Assembly: GCA_963819685.1 (NCBI GenBank)
Contig: CAWFXI010000003.1
Span: 124,001-188,000 of the forward strand
From: CAIUGU01 sp963819685
GTDB taxonomy: Bacteria; Pseudomonadota; Gammaproteobacteria; Steroidobacterales; Steroidobacteraceae
Direction of reading: 5' to 3'
Length of the DNA stretch: 64,000 nucleotides
The position numbers and the translations under genes are program-made. The notes below the pieces were generated by a model. The model did not search any database, was not told the origin of the DNA, and was given only the letters and a program-made list of their open reading frames with translations. Numbering within the stretch: position 1 is the stretch's first letter; every line of letters starts with the position of its first letter. Positions 35,295-44,943 of the stretch are shown piece by piece.

Positions 35295-37532
35295 GTGAAA
35301 TCGAGTTGGCCGCAACAGTCAGCAGCAGTTCTGATGCTGGCGCTGCTCGTCGCCGGTTGCGGTGGGGGCGGTGGTTCATCCATGCCTGCTGCGGCTACTC
35401 CCGTGCCCGCACCCACACCTGTGACTGCAGGTCTTGATCAGCGTCCGAGCAATATGAGTTGCGTGGCATGGGCGCGACCGACCGGCACTGACTCCATCTC
35501 CGTACCCGAGGTATTCACGGGCCTGCCGAATTTCACCAGCCCGGTAGGAATGCTCCAGGCGCCGACTGACAACACCCGCTGGTTCGTCATCGAGCAGGGG
35601 GGGCGCGTCATGACGTTTGCAAATCAGTCATCCGTCAGCGTCGCCACGCCCTTCGTCGATATCACCGCGCGGGTACGCTCAACTGGCGAGATGGGTCTGC
35701 TGGGCATGGCGTTTCATCCTGGCTTCCCGACCGATCCGCGGGTGTTCCTGTCCTATACGACTGGTACGAACCCTCTGGTATCGAGGATCTCCGTGTTTGC
35801 TACCCCCGACGGTGGTCAGACCCTCGATCCGAATTCGGAACGCATCCTGCTGACGGTGAATCAGCCCGAGACTAACCACAACGGTGGGCACATTGCCTTT
35901 GGACCGGATGGCTTTCTCTATGCCGGCTTCGGCGACGGCGGCGGGGGCGGTGATGTCCACGGCACGATTGGCAACGGGCAGCTGACCAGCACGTTGCTGG
36001 GCAAGATGTTGCGGATCGATGTGGGGGGTCCCGCCGCAACGGCCTATACGATCCCAGGCAGCAATCCCTATGCCGGCAATGCTCAATGTGGCATCGGGGG
36101 CACCGGCGCACAAAGCTGCCCGGAGATCTACGCTTCCGGCTTGCGTAATCCCTGGCGCTGGAGCTTCGACCGGGCTACGGGTGAATTGTGGGTCGCCGAT
36201 GTCGGCCAGAACACGTGGGAGGAGGTGAACGTTGTCGAGCGTGGTGGCAACTACGGCTGGCGACTGCGGGAGGGTGCTCATTGCTTCAATCCGTCGACCA
36301 ACTGTCCCACCGCGGGACTGACGGATCCGGTGGCCGAATACGACCACAGTCTGGGCAGCTCGATCACCGGCGGCTACGCCTATCGTGGCCCGCAATCGAC
36401 CAGTCTGCAGGGACGCTATCTGTTCGGTGATTTTGCATCCGGCAGGATCTGGGCGTGGTTGCCCGAAGCCGCTGCACAAGCGCGGCAACCGACCCAGCTT
36501 GCCGCTACCGGGTTGAACATCGCCTCGTTTGGCGAAGGCAATGACGGCGAACTGTATGTGGTGAATTACGCGGGCAGCCTGCATCGCCTCGTGTTCCAGG
36601 CAGCGGGGAGCGGCGGCACCGTGCCCGCAGCGCTTTCGGCAACCGGCTGCGTCGACGGCGCCACGCCAGCTCAACCCGCGGCCGGACTCATTCCGTATAC
36701 CGTGAACGCCGCCTTCTGGTCCGACCTGGGAACCAAGCAGCGCTTCATCGGCCTGCCCAACGGCCAGAACATTGCTGTCAATGCCGACAATGATTGGGAG
36801 TTGCCAAGCGGCACAGTGCTGATGAAGCACTTCCGCATCGGCACGCGGCTGATCGAAACCCGCCTGCTGATGCGACACCCAGACGGCGTCTGGGGCGGCT
36901 TCAGCTACGCATGGAACACTCAACAGACGGACGCAACGCGGGTGCAAGGGGGTGCGGTGCGCGATATCGGTGGCGGACAGCAGTGGGTTTTCCCCAGCGA
37001 AACCCAATGTCTCGAGTGCCATACCAGTGCAGCAGGCAGGACCCTGGGACTCGAAACCGCTCAACTCAATCGCACTTTCACGTATACGGCGACCGGCCGC
37101 ACCGCGCATCAGATCACGACGTTGAACGCGATCAATACTTTGAGTCCGCCGATTACTGCCGATCCCGCGACGCTGCCGGCATTGGTGGATCCGGCGGATA
37201 CGAATCAAAGCCTGGTTGCCCGTGCACGGAGTTATCTGCATACCAACTGTTCGCAGTGCCATCGTCCGGGCGGACCGACGCCCAGCAGCATGGATCTGCG
37301 GTACTCGACTGTGCTGGCCAGCACGAACACCTGCAATATCGTGCCAGCCAGCGGCGACCTCGGCATCGCCAGTGCACGTATCGTTGCACCAGGAGTGGCT
37401 GCCCAGTCAGTCCTTGCTGCACGCATGAATCGTCGCGATGCTCACGGCATGCCACCGCTGGGTTCGAATAGCGTGGATGCCGACGGCGTGGCGCTGATCA
37501 ACCAGTGGATCAATTCGCTGCCGGGGTGCTGA
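35295..37532 (+). CDS. lipoprotein PQQ-type sugar dehydrogenase fused to a diheme cytochrome-like domain
   Basis: About 745 residues. I prefer GTG 35295 (GAGG just upstream); GTG 35277 is also possible. A lipoprotein signal (LMLALLVAGCGGGGG) is followed by a six-bladed propeller of the soluble glucose-dehydrogenase/Hedgehog-interacting type (GMLQAPTDNTRWFVIEQGG, ETNHNGGHIAFGPDG, ASGLRNPWRWSFDRATGELW), about residues 60-440. The C-terminal ~290 residues resemble the SO2930-type cytochrome family, with two heme motifs: CLECH and CSQCH. Oxidation of a sugar or alcohol in the propeller could pass electrons directly to heme. The substrate is unknown. Membrane-anchored, periplasmic or at the surface. 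Confidence 0.85.
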   Translation: MKSSWPQQSAAVLMLALLVAGCGGGGGSSMPAAATPVPAPTPVTAGLDQRPSNMSCVAWARPTGTDSISVPEVFTGLPNFTSPVGMLQAPTDNTRWFVIEQGGRVMTFANQSSVSVATPFVDITARVRSTGEMGLLGMAFHPGFPTDPRVFLSYTTGTNPLVSRISVFATPDGGQTLDPNSERILLTVNQPETNHNGGHIAFGPDGFLYAGFGDGGGGGDVHGTIGNGQLTSTLLGKMLRIDVGGPAATAYTIPGSNPYAGNAQCGIGGTGAQSCPEIYASGLRNPWRWSFDRATGELWVADVGQNTWEEVNVVERGGNYGWRLREGAHCFNPSTNCPTAGLTDPVAEYDHSLGSSITGGYAYRGPQSTSLQGRYLFGDFASGRIWAWLPEAAAQARQPTQLAATGLNIASFGEGNDGELYVVNYAGSLHRLVFQAAGSGGTVPAALSATGCVDGATPAQPAAGLIPYTVNAAFWSDLGTKQRFIGLPNGQNIAVNADNDWELPSGTVLMKHFRIGTRLIETRLLMRHPDGVWGGFSYAWNTQQTDATRVQGGAVRDIGGGQQWVFPSETQCLECHTSAAGRTLGLETAQLNRTFTYTATGRTAHQITTLNAINTLSPPITADPATLPALVDPADTNQSLVARARSYLHTNCSQCHRPGGPTPSSMDLRYSTVLASTNTCNIVPASGDLGIASARIVAPGVAAQSVLAARMNRRDAHGMPPLGSNSVDADGVALINQWINSLPGC

Positions 37533-37547
37533 AGCGTCTGCCAGTTC

Positions 37548-37940
37548 CTACTTGCGCTTCTCATCGAACGTCACGACTGCCTGGCCACTCGTGATCGTCA
37601 TTTCGCCGACCACGACCGCCCCGCGCGCAATGGCGATGGTGCCGGCTCTGATGTTGCCCTCGATCCGGGCTGCCTTGTGAATCTCCAGTTTGCCGGTCAG
37701 GGTCAGATTGCCCTTGAGATGCCCCGCAATCACTGCACTCCCGGCCGTTACCGGCCCGGTCCAGCTCGCTTTTTCCGCCAGCAGGAATGCTCCCTTGATC
37801 CGGCACTCACCTGTGGCGGTCCCGGCGACAGACAGGTCCGAGTCGCAGGCCATATCGCCGACGAACTCCGTTCCAGCCCCAATGAAGGTAGGGCTGCCAG
37901 TGATCCGGTCCAGCAGTCTGCGTTTCGGTACGTCGGTCAT
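37548..37940 (-). CDS. bactofilin (polymer-forming cytoskeletal protein)
   Basis: 130 residues, the usual short bactofilin length. After a brief basic tail the chain is a regular right-handed beta-helix: TFIGAGTEFVGDMACDSDLS, GTATGECRIKGAF, VIAGHLKGNLTLTGKLEI and RIEGNIRAGTIAIARGAVVV. Bactofilins polymerise without nucleotides and position cell-wall or polar proteins. No peptidase partner of the LmdC type is adjacent. Convergent with the dehydrogenase (15-base gap); the compound hairpin repeat lies upstream of its start. Confidence 0.93.
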   Translation of the reverse strand: MTDVPKRRLLDRITGSPTFIGAGTEFVGDMACDSDLSVAGTATGECRIKGAFLLAEKASWTGPVTAGSAVIAGHLKGNLTLTGKLEIHKAARIEGNIRAGTIAIARGAVVVGEMTITSGQAVVTFDEKRK

Positions 37941-38030
37941 AAGAGTCCTTAGATCACCTCAAGCGAGTAGATATCAGTATGTCATCTGGAGTCTCAGGAT
38001 CCTGTTGCGTCGCGCACCCTATTCAACATG

Positions 38031-38180
38031 ATGCAAAACGCTTTCCCTGCCTTTTGCATCTGGAGTCGGTAAAAAGTGTGATTTTCACCGACTCCCGAAA
38101 TCAACGAGTCAGGACTCGTCGATTTCGCCAAGTCGTCCGTGACTCGGCTAAACAGGGCGCAACGTGTGCTGCACCCTGTT
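38031..38180 (-). repeat. compound hairpin repeat, inverted full-length copy
   Basis: Read on the minus strand, this copy has the same five stem-loops in the same order as 18961-19113. AACAGGGTGCA/TGCGCCCTGTT is at 38151-38180, GCCGAGTC/GACTTGGC at ~38128-38148, AAATCGACGAGT/ACTCGTTGATTT at ~38099-38126, GGAGTCGG/CCGACTCC at ~38062-38096 and ATGCAAAA/TTTTGCAT at 38031-38059. Outside the first hairpin, whose sequence differs while the pairing is kept, it is about 80% identical to the copy at 18961. It lies between bactofilin (start 37940) and the small gene at 38356. I see nothing else in 37941-38355. Confidence 0.85.
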
Positions 38181-38355
38181 GAGGCCGTTCTGCATCACAA
38201 CCTGACAGGGTTCGCCTTGCGGGCTGCCACAAGGTGACAATTATGGTCATCTGACTGCATGCCGATGCTGTTCAGAAGTCATTGAAAACAAGGGCTTTTA
38301 TTGAGTGGCACAGCCATTGCAAAGTCCTGGGCCAAGACAGGCTTTCGAGCAAACG

Positions 38356-38652
38356 ATGTTCAACTCCAACGCCGCCATCAGCGAGATTATCGGACTCCTG
38401 CTTCCGGACCCGGAACCAGGTCTGACCCCGGTACAGGCCATTGGCCGGCCGCAGCCACAGGCCAGGGCACTGGTCCGCAAGGCTGACGGACAGATGGCGC
38501 TGGAAGTGCTTGCTGCAGACAGTACGTTCAACCGGAACGCGATGAAAACCGGCTGTTTCCGCCGAGGCAATCCGATCATCGACCCGGTGTCCCGCGAAAT
38601 CATGGGTTACGAAATGGAGATCATCGAGAGTCCCGTGCATTTTCCTGAGTAG
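38356..38652 (+). CDS. small hypothetical protein
   Basis: 98 residues from ATG 38356; an upstream GTG at 38305 would add 17. No family is recognised. The C-terminal part (RRGNPIIDPVSREIMGYEME) resembles the 'sequence after transformation or attribute' segments of flagellar/curli-associated lipoproteins, but this is weak. No signal peptide. The opposite strand has an equally long open frame. The plus strand is favoured because a clear rho-independent terminator for plus-strand transcription follows at 38698-38738. Codon use is similar to its neighbours. Confidence 0.4.
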   Translation: MFNSNAAISEIIGLLLPDPEPGLTPVQAIGRPQPQARALVRKADGQMALEVLAADSTFNRNAMKTGCFRRGNPIIDPVSREIMGYEMEIIESPVHFPE

Positions 38653-38697
38653 TTTCATGCGCTAACCCCCTCTCTTCCCCGGGGGGTGTTGAGGTCT

Positions 38698-38738
38698 GCG
38701 CCGCTGCGCCCTTCCCCGCACAGCGGCGCTTTTTTTTT
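38698..38738 (+). terminator. rho-independent terminator
   Basis: GCGCCGCTG (38698-38706) pairs perfectly with CAGCGGCGC (38721-38729) around a 14-base loop and is followed by nine T (38730-38738). It is the only classical terminator I see in the window. It lies between the small gene and gltB and would insulate gltB from upstream transcription or, if the gltB promoter is upstream, attenuate it. Confidence 0.85.
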
Positions 38739-38802
38739 GCCTTGCGGGCTCCCCTGTCCGTAGACTGGCCGCCCTTTACGAAAACCAGGTTTGGGCGCTG
38801 CG

Positions 38803-41800
38803 GTGACCACATTACGACTCGACGACGACTTACCCAGGTCTGAGCCTGTAAGTCGCCCCCTCAAGCAGGGACTCTATGACCCGCAGTTCGAGCACGAAGC
38901 CTGCGGCGTCGGCTTTGTGGTCGATATCAAGGGTCGCAAATCGCACCGGATAGTCGAGCAGGCTATTGAAATCCTGAAGAATCTCGACCATCGAGGGGCG
39001 TGCGGCTGCGAGGCGAATACCGGGGATGGTGCCGGCATCCTGTTGCAGATGCCGCACTCCTTCCTGAAGGTCGTCTGTGCGGAGGCGTCCATCCAGCTGC
39101 CCGAGCCGGGCTGGTATGGCAGCGGCATCGTATTTCTGCCGCGGGGCCCGAACAAGCGCCGGCGGCTCGAAGAGAAGTTCGAGCAGATCGTGCAGTCCGA
39201 AGGCCAGTCAGTGCTCGGCTGGCGCACCATTCCCACCGACAATTCGATGCTGGGCGAAACGGCGAAGATGAGCGAGCCGTTCATGGCCCAGGTCTTCATC
39301 GGCCGCAGCTCCGATTGCGAGTCGGAGCTGGCCTTCGAGCGCAAGCTGTACGTGATTCGCAAGCGCGCCTACAACGAAGTCCGTACTTCCACGGCCGACG
39401 GGGCAGAGTCCTGGTACGTGCCCAGCCTGTCTGCGCGGACCTTTGTCTACAAGGGCATGTTGCTGACGCAGCAGCTCGATGAGTATTTCGCGGACCTCAA
39501 GTCACCCTTCATGGAAACAGCGCTGGCGCTCGTGCACTCGCGTTTCTCGACGAATACGTTTCCAAGCTGGGACCGCGCCCATCCCTACCGCTACATCGCG
39601 CACAACGGCGAGATCAACACGCTGCGCGGCAACATCAACTGGATGAAGGCCCGCGAGGCGCAGTTCGCCTCCGAAGCATTCGGCGAAGACATGGCGAAAA
39701 TTCCGCCGATCATCAATCCGAACGGTTCGGACTCGGCGATGTTCGACAACACGCTGGAGCTGCTGGTGCTGGCAGGCCGCTCGTTGCCGCACGCCGTGAT
39801 GATGATGATCCCGGAACCGTGGTCGAATCACGAAAGCATGGATGATGCGACGCGCGCGTTCTACCAGTATCACTCGACGTTGATGGAGCCGTGGGATGGA
39901 CCAGCCTCCATCGCGTTTACCGATGGCGTACGCATCGGCGCGGTACTCGATCGCAATGGCCTCAGGCCTTCGCGTTACTGCGTGACGAAGGACGGGCTCG
40001 TCGTGATGGCATCCGAGACCGGCGTGCTCGACATTCCGGCCGATCAGGTGGTGCAGAAGGGGCGCCTGCAGCCCGGACGGATGTTCCTGGTCGACACCGA
40101 GCTCGGCCGCATCGTGGATGACGCCGAGATCAAGCGGGCGGTCGCACGCCAGCGACCCTACCGCGAATGGCTGGGTGAGTATCTCGTGTATCTCGACGAC
40201 CTGCCGACCGCACCGCAGGTGTCGCTGCCGGATCACAAGACGCTGCTGCACCGGCAAATCGCCTTCGGCTATACGTTTGAGGACCAGCGACTGTTGCTCG
40301 CGCCGATGGCGCGCGACGGTGTTGAAGCGGTGGGCTCCATGGGTAATGACACGCCGCTCGCCGTGCTGTCATCGAGGCCAAGGCTGCTCTTCGATTACTT
40401 CAAGCAGTTGTTCGCGCAGGTAACCAACCCGCCGATCGACTGCATTCGCGAGGAGCTGATCACTTCCTCCGAAGTCTGGCTTGGCTCGGAAGGCAACCTG
40501 CTCGAACCCCGTCCGACCGACTGTCGCCGACTGCAGCTCAAAGGCCCGATCCTGACCAATGAGGACTTCGCCAAGGTCCGGCGCGTGCAGCTGCCGCAAT
40601 TGAAGGTGGGTTCGATCTCGATGTTGTTTGCAGCCGCACGCGGCGAAGCGGGCATGGTCAAGGCGCTTGAAGATCTGTGCATCGAGGCGCGGCGGCTGAT
40701 CGAGGAGGACGAATGCAGCATCCTCATTCTCAGCGATCGCGGTGTGGACCGCCTGCAGGCACCGATCCCGTCGCTGCTGGCGATCTCGGCCCTGCATCAC
40801 TACCTGATCCGCGAGGGACTGCGCACCCGTGCCAGCCTGGTGCTCGAAGCCGGCGATGCGCGTGAAGTGCACCATTTCTCTCTGCTGATCAGCTACGGCT
40901 GCAGTGCGATCAATCCGTACGTGGCCTTCGAGACCATCGACGGCATGATCCGTGAAGACATGTTGCCGAATCTCGATCACAAGACGGCGTGCAAGAATTT
41001 CGTGAAGGCCGCGACCAAGGGCGTCGTCAAGGTCATGTCGAAGATGGGCATCTCTGCGGTGCAGAGCTATCACGGCGCCCAGGTCTTCGAAGCGGTTGGC
41101 CTGCACCAGCACGTCATCGACGAGTACTTTTCCGGTACGTCGTCGCGAATTGGCGGCATCAACATCGAGCTGATTGCGAAGGAAGTGCTGCTGCGTCATC
41201 ACGCCGCGTTCCCGGAGCGCGAAGTGAATGGCCACACGTTGCCGGTCGGCGGCCTGTATCAATGGCGTGCCGAAGGTGAGCACCACCTGTTCAACCCGGA
41301 ATCCATCCACCGATTACAGAAAGCCGTGCGCACGGGCAGCTATGCGACCTACAAGAGCTACGCGCAGCTGATCAACGAGCAGGCGAAGCAGCTGAGCACG
41401 CTCAGGGGACTGCTGGATTTCAAACCCGGTAAAGCCATTCCGCTCGCCGAGGTGGAATCTGCGGAAAGCATCATGAAGCGCTTCAAGACGGGCGCCATGT
41501 CGTACGGGTCGATCAGCAAGGAAGCGCACGAGACGCTTGCGATTGCCATGAACCGCATTGGCGGCAAGAGCAATACCGGTGAAGGCGGTGAGGATCCCGA
41601 GCGCTATGTCCCGATGGCCAATGGCGACTCGAAGAATTCCGCGATCAAGCAGGTTGCGTCGGGACGATTCGGGGTGACGAGCGAGTACCTCGTCAATGCC
41701 AGGGAACTGCAGATCAAGATGGCACAGGGCGCCAAGCCCGGTGAAGGCGGCCAGTTGCCGGGCAGCAAGGTTTATCCGTGGATCGCCAAGACGCGGCACA

Positions 41801-43437
41801 CGACTGCAGGTGTCGGCCTCATTTCTCCGCCCCCGCATCACGACATCTACTCGATCGAGGACCTGGCCGAGCTCATACACGACCTCAAGAACGGCAACCG
41901 CCACGCGCGCGTCAGCGTCAAGCTGGTCGCGGAAGTCGGCGTTGGCACGGTGGCGGCCGGTGTAGCGAAAGCCCATGCGGATGTCGTACTCATCAGTGGC
42001 TACGACGGCGGCACGGGAGCATCACCACAGACGTCGACCATGCATGCCGGGTTGCCGTGGGAACTGGGACTCGCTGAGACCCATCAGACGCTCGTGCTCA
42101 ACAACCTGCGCAGCCGCATCGCCGTGGAAACGGACGGCCAGCTCAAGACGGGCAGGGATGTCGTGATTGCGGCGCTGCTCGGCGCCGAGGAGTTCGGCTT
42201 TGCAACGGCCCCGCTGGTGGCTACCGGCTGCATCATGATGCGGGTCTGTCATCTGAATACCTGTCCTGCCGGAGTGGCGACACAGGACCCGGTGCTGCGC
42301 GAAAGGTTTGCCGGCAAGCCGGAACATGTCGTCAATTTCATGCGCTTCATCGCTGACGACATGCGCGAGATCATGGCGCAGCTGGGCTTCCGCACGATCG
42401 AAGAGATGGTGGGCCACGTCGAGCGTCTGGAACCTCGCAAGGCGATCGATCACTGGAAGGCCAAGGGCTTCGACTTCAGCAATATCCTGTATCAGCCGGA
42501 TGTCGGGCCCGAAGTCGGGCGCTTCCGCCAGATTCCGCAGGACCATGGACTCGACAAGTCGCTCGACCTCACCGTGCTGCTGGATCTGTGCAAGCCTGCC
42601 ATCGAGCGTCGTGAATCGGTCGTTGCCGACCTGCCGATCCGTAACGTCAACCGCGTCGTCGGCACGATCACCGGCAGTGAAGTGACGCGCAAATGGGGTG
42701 CCCGCGGGCTGTCCGAGGATACGATTCGCATCCGCTTCAAGGGGTCGGCGGGACAGAGCTTCGGTGCTTTCCTGCCACGCGGCATGACTTTCCATCTCGA
42801 AGGCGACGGCAACGACTACGTCGGCAAAGGCCTGTCCGGTGGCAAGCTGGTGATCTATCCCGCCAGCGATGCGACCTTCAAGGCTGAAGACAACATCATC
42901 GTCGGCAACGTCGCCTTGTACGGTGCCACCAGCGGTGAGGTGTACATCAGGGGCATGGCGGGTGAACGCTTCGCCGTACGCAACAGCGGCGCGCAGGCCG
43001 TCGTCGAGGGAATCGGCGATCACGGTTGCGAATACATGACCGGAGGTCGTGTCGTCATCCTCGGGGCCGCCGGGCGCAACTTCGGTGCCGGCATGTCTGG
43101 CGGTGTCGCGTATGTGCTCGATGAGCGCGGCGATTTCGCAGGACGCGTCAACCGGCAGATGGTGGATATCGAGCCGCTTGAGGATACCGATGAGCTGATC
43201 GAAGTCCGCGTGATGATTGAAACTCATCGCACGTACACAAGGAGCACGCGCGCACAGGACGTGCTCGATGCGTGGTCCGACTTTGCGCCCAGATTCGTCA
43301 AGGTGATGCCGCGGGACTACAAGCGCATGCTGGCGGGCATCCGCCGCGCCCATCTGCAGGGCCTCTCCGGCGAAGAGGCCATCATGGTGGCTTTCGAAGA
43401 AAATTCCCGCGACCTGGCACGGGTCGGCGGCAACTGA
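38803..43437 (+). CDS. gltB: glutamate synthase (NADPH) large subunit
   Basis: About 1544 residues. The start is uncertain: GTG 38803 or TTG 38791. A short propeptide precedes the mature N-terminal cysteine in EHEACGVGFVVDIKGR, the glutaminase nucleophile. The class-II amidotransferase domain (to ~430), the central domain, the FMN-binding synthase domain (GGEDPERYV, GQLPGSKVYPWIAK, SGYDGGTGASP) and the C-terminal beta-helix (GAQAVVEGIGDHGCEYMTGG) are all present. The [3Fe-4S] cysteines are in CIMMRVCHLNTCPAG. It transfers the glutamine amide to 2-oxoglutarate, with electrons from GltD. gltD follows after 21 bases. Confidence 0.96.
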   Translation: MTTLRLDDDLPRSEPVSRPLKQGLYDPQFEHEACGVGFVVDIKGRKSHRIVEQAIEILKNLDHRGACGCEANTGDGAGILLQMPHSFLKVVCAEASIQLPEPGWYGSGIVFLPRGPNKRRRLEEKFEQIVQSEGQSVLGWRTIPTDNSMLGETAKMSEPFMAQVFIGRSSDCESELAFERKLYVIRKRAYNEVRTSTADGAESWYVPSLSARTFVYKGMLLTQQLDEYFADLKSPFMETALALVHSRFSTNTFPSWDRAHPYRYIAHNGEINTLRGNINWMKAREAQFASEAFGEDMAKIPPIINPNGSDSAMFDNTLELLVLAGRSLPHAVMMMIPEPWSNHESMDDATRAFYQYHSTLMEPWDGPASIAFTDGVRIGAVLDRNGLRPSRYCVTKDGLVVMASETGVLDIPADQVVQKGRLQPGRMFLVDTELGRIVDDAEIKRAVARQRPYREWLGEYLVYLDDLPTAPQVSLPDHKTLLHRQIAFGYTFEDQRLLLAPMARDGVEAVGSMGNDTPLAVLSSRPRLLFDYFKQLFAQVTNPPIDCIREELITSSEVWLGSEGNLLEPRPTDCRRLQLKGPILTNEDFAKVRRVQLPQLKVGSISMLFAAARGEAGMVKALEDLCIEARRLIEEDECSILILSDRGVDRLQAPIPSLLAISALHHYLIREGLRTRASLVLEAGDAREVHHFSLLISYGCSAINPYVAFETIDGMIREDMLPNLDHKTACKNFVKAATKGVVKVMSKMGISAVQSYHGAQVFEAVGLHQHVIDEYFSGTSSRIGGINIELIAKEVLLRHHAAFPEREVNGHTLPVGGLYQWRAEGEHHLFNPESIHRLQKAVRTGSYATYKSYAQLINEQAKQLSTLRGLLDFKPGKAIPLAEVESAESIMKRFKTGAMSYGSISKEAHETLAIAMNRIGGKSNTGEGGEDPERYVPMANGDSKNSAIKQVASGRFGVTSEYLVNARELQIKMAQGAKPGEGGQLPGSKVYPWIAKTRHTTAGVGLISPPPHHDIYSIEDLAELIHDLKNGNRHARVSVKLVAEVGVGTVAAGVAKAHADVVLISGYDGGTGASPQTSTMHAGLPWELGLAETHQTLVLNNLRSRIAVETDGQLKTGRDVVIAALLGAEEFGFATAPLVATGCIMMRVCHLNTCPAGVATQDPVLRERFAGKPEHVVNFMRFIADDMREIMAQLGFRTIEEMVGHVERLEPRKAIDHWKAKGFDFSNILYQPDVGPEVGRFRQIPQDHGLDKSLDLTVLLDLCKPAIERRESVVADLPIRNVNRVVGTITGSEVTRKWGARGLSEDTIRIRFKGSAGQSFGAFLPRGMTFHLEGDGNDYVGKGLSGGKLVIYPASDATFKAEDNIIVGNVALYGATSGEVYIRGMAGERFAVRNSGAQAVVEGIGDHGCEYMTGGRVVILGAAGRNFGAGMSGGVAYVLDERGDFAGRVNRQMVDIEPLEDTDELIEVRVMIETHRTYTRSTRAQDVLDAWSDFAPRFVKVMPRDYKRMLAGIRRAHLQGLSGEEAIMVAFEENSRDLARVGGN

Positions 43438-43458
43438 TCCAGTAAAAACCAAGAGAAC

Positions 43459-44943
43459 ATGGGCAAACCGACGGGGTTTATCGAATATCTGCGCGAGCTG
43501 CCGGTCGACCGCACTCCTCAGGAGCGTGTGGGCGACTGGAACGAATTCCATCACCACATGGAAGAGAAGCGCCTGAAATCGCAGGCCGCGCGGTGCATGG
43601 ATTGCGGTGTGCCTTTCTGCCACACCGGTACGCTCATCAGCGGCATGGCCTCCGGCTGCCCGGTCAACAACCTGATTCCGGAGTGGAACGACCTCGTCTA
43701 TCGCGGGTTGTGGAAGGAAGCGCTCGAGCGCCTCAACAAGACGAACAATTTTCCGGAGTTCACCGGTCGCGTCTGCCCGGCACCCTGTGAGGGGTCATGC
43801 GTACTCGGCATCAACGCTCCGCCGGTGACCATCAAGAACATTGAAAACACCATTGTCGAGCGGGGGTGGGAAGAGGGTTGGATCACTCCGAGCGCGCCTC
43901 TGGTCCGGACGGGCAAGAAGGTTGCTGTCGTCGGGTCTGGACCCGCCGGCCTCTCGGCCGCCGCGCAGCTCAATCGTGCGGGCCACACGGTGACGGTATT
44001 CGAACGTGCGGATCGTCCCGGAGGCCTGCTGATGTACGGCATTCCGAACATGAAGCTCGACAAGCAGGAGGTGGTCCTGCGCCGCATCCGTCACATGGAG
44101 CAGGAAGGCATCAAATTCGTCTGCAATGCGAATGTCGGCGACAACATTGCAACCGATCGCGTCCTGAAGGAGTTTGATGCGGTCGTGTTGTGTACGGGCG
44201 CCACGAAGCCGCGAGACCTGGCTGTTGAAGGCCGGTCGCTCAAGGGGGTGCATTTTGCGATGGATTATCTTACGCAAAGCACGCAGGCACTGCTGAATGG
44301 CGGCGCCGATCACGCTGCGATCCATGCCAGGGGCAGGAATGTGGTGGTCATTGGCGGCGGCGACACCGGGACGGACTGTGTAGGCACAGCGATGCGCCAG
44401 CAATGCAAGAGCCTTGTGCAGCTGGAGATCCTGCCGCAGCCACCGATGGATCGCGCTGCTGACAATCCCTGGCCGGAATGGCCCAAGGTATACAAGCTCG
44501 ACTATGGTCAGGAAGAGGCCGCCGCAAAGTTCGGCACCGACCCGCGGGTCTACCTGACCACGCTCAAGAAGTTCGTCGGCGATGCTGACGGTGGGGTGCA
44601 GGCAATCATCACTGTCGAAATTCGTTGGGACAGGAATGACAAGGGCCAGTTCGTCCCGATGGAAGTGCCCGGGACCGAGAAGACCACGCCCGCGGAACTG
44701 GTGCTGCTTGCCATGGGGTTCCTCGGACCCGAACTGCACATGCTTGGGGAGATCGGTGTCGACCTCGATCCTCGCAGCAACGTCAAGGCGGAACATGGCC
44801 GCTTTGCGACCAGCGTCCCCGGGGTATTTGCAGCGGGCGATTGCCGCCGGGGCCAGAGCCTGGTCGTCTGGGCCATCAACGAGGGCCGCGGCGCCGCACG
44901 CGAATGCGATCGTTATCTGATGGGCAGCACGGACTTGCCGTGA
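43459..44943 (+). CDS. gltD: glutamate synthase (NADPH) small subunit
   Basis: 494 residues. The N-terminal iron-sulfur region is CMDCGVPFCHTGTL with CPVNNLIPEWND and CPAPCEGSC. The FAD site is VVGSGPAGLSAAAQLNRAG and the NADPH site is VVIGGGDTGTDCVG; the closing GVFAAGDCRRGQSLVVWAI is the family's FAD loop. GltD oxidises NADPH and passes electrons through its clusters to GltB, encoded directly upstream, making the main ammonia-assimilation route with glutamine synthetase. The operon ends in the inverted repeat region 44939-45056. Confidence 0.96.
   Translation: MGKPTGFIEYLRELPVDRTPQERVGDWNEFHHHMEEKRLKSQAARCMDCGVPFCHTGTLISGMASGCPVNNLIPEWNDLVYRGLWKEALERLNKTNNFPEFTGRVCPAPCEGSCVLGINAPPVTIKNIENTIVERGWEEGWITPSAPLVRTGKKVAVVGSGPAGLSAAAQLNRAGHTVTVFERADRPGGLLMYGIPNMKLDKQEVVLRRIRHMEQEGIKFVCNANVGDNIATDRVLKEFDAVVLCTGATKPRDLAVEGRSLKGVHFAMDYLTQSTQALLNGGADHAAIHARGRNVVVIGGGDTGTDCVGTAMRQQCKSLVQLEILPQPPMDRAADNPWPEWPKVYKLDYGQEEAAAKFGTDPRVYLTTLKKFVGDADGGVQAIITVEIRWDRNDKGQFVPMEVPGTEKTTPAELVLLAMGFLGPELHMLGEIGVDLDPRSNVKAEHGRFATSVPGVFAAGDCRRGQSLVVWAINEGRGAARECDRYLMGSTDLP

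Noticed and set aside
35679..37262. 527-residue open frame opposite the PQQ-type dehydrogenase
   Set aside because: Antisense to a protein with clear motifs over its whole length, with no recognisable protein features.
38272..38658. Minus-strand frame of 128 residues opposite the small gene at 38356
   Set aside because: The terminator at 38698-38738 is oriented for plus-strand transcription and the minus frame has no recognisable start context.
42022..43623. Long open frame on the strand opposite gltB/gltD
   Set aside because: It lies wholly antisense to highly conserved GltB sequence and shows no domain; it is a by-product of high GC codon use.
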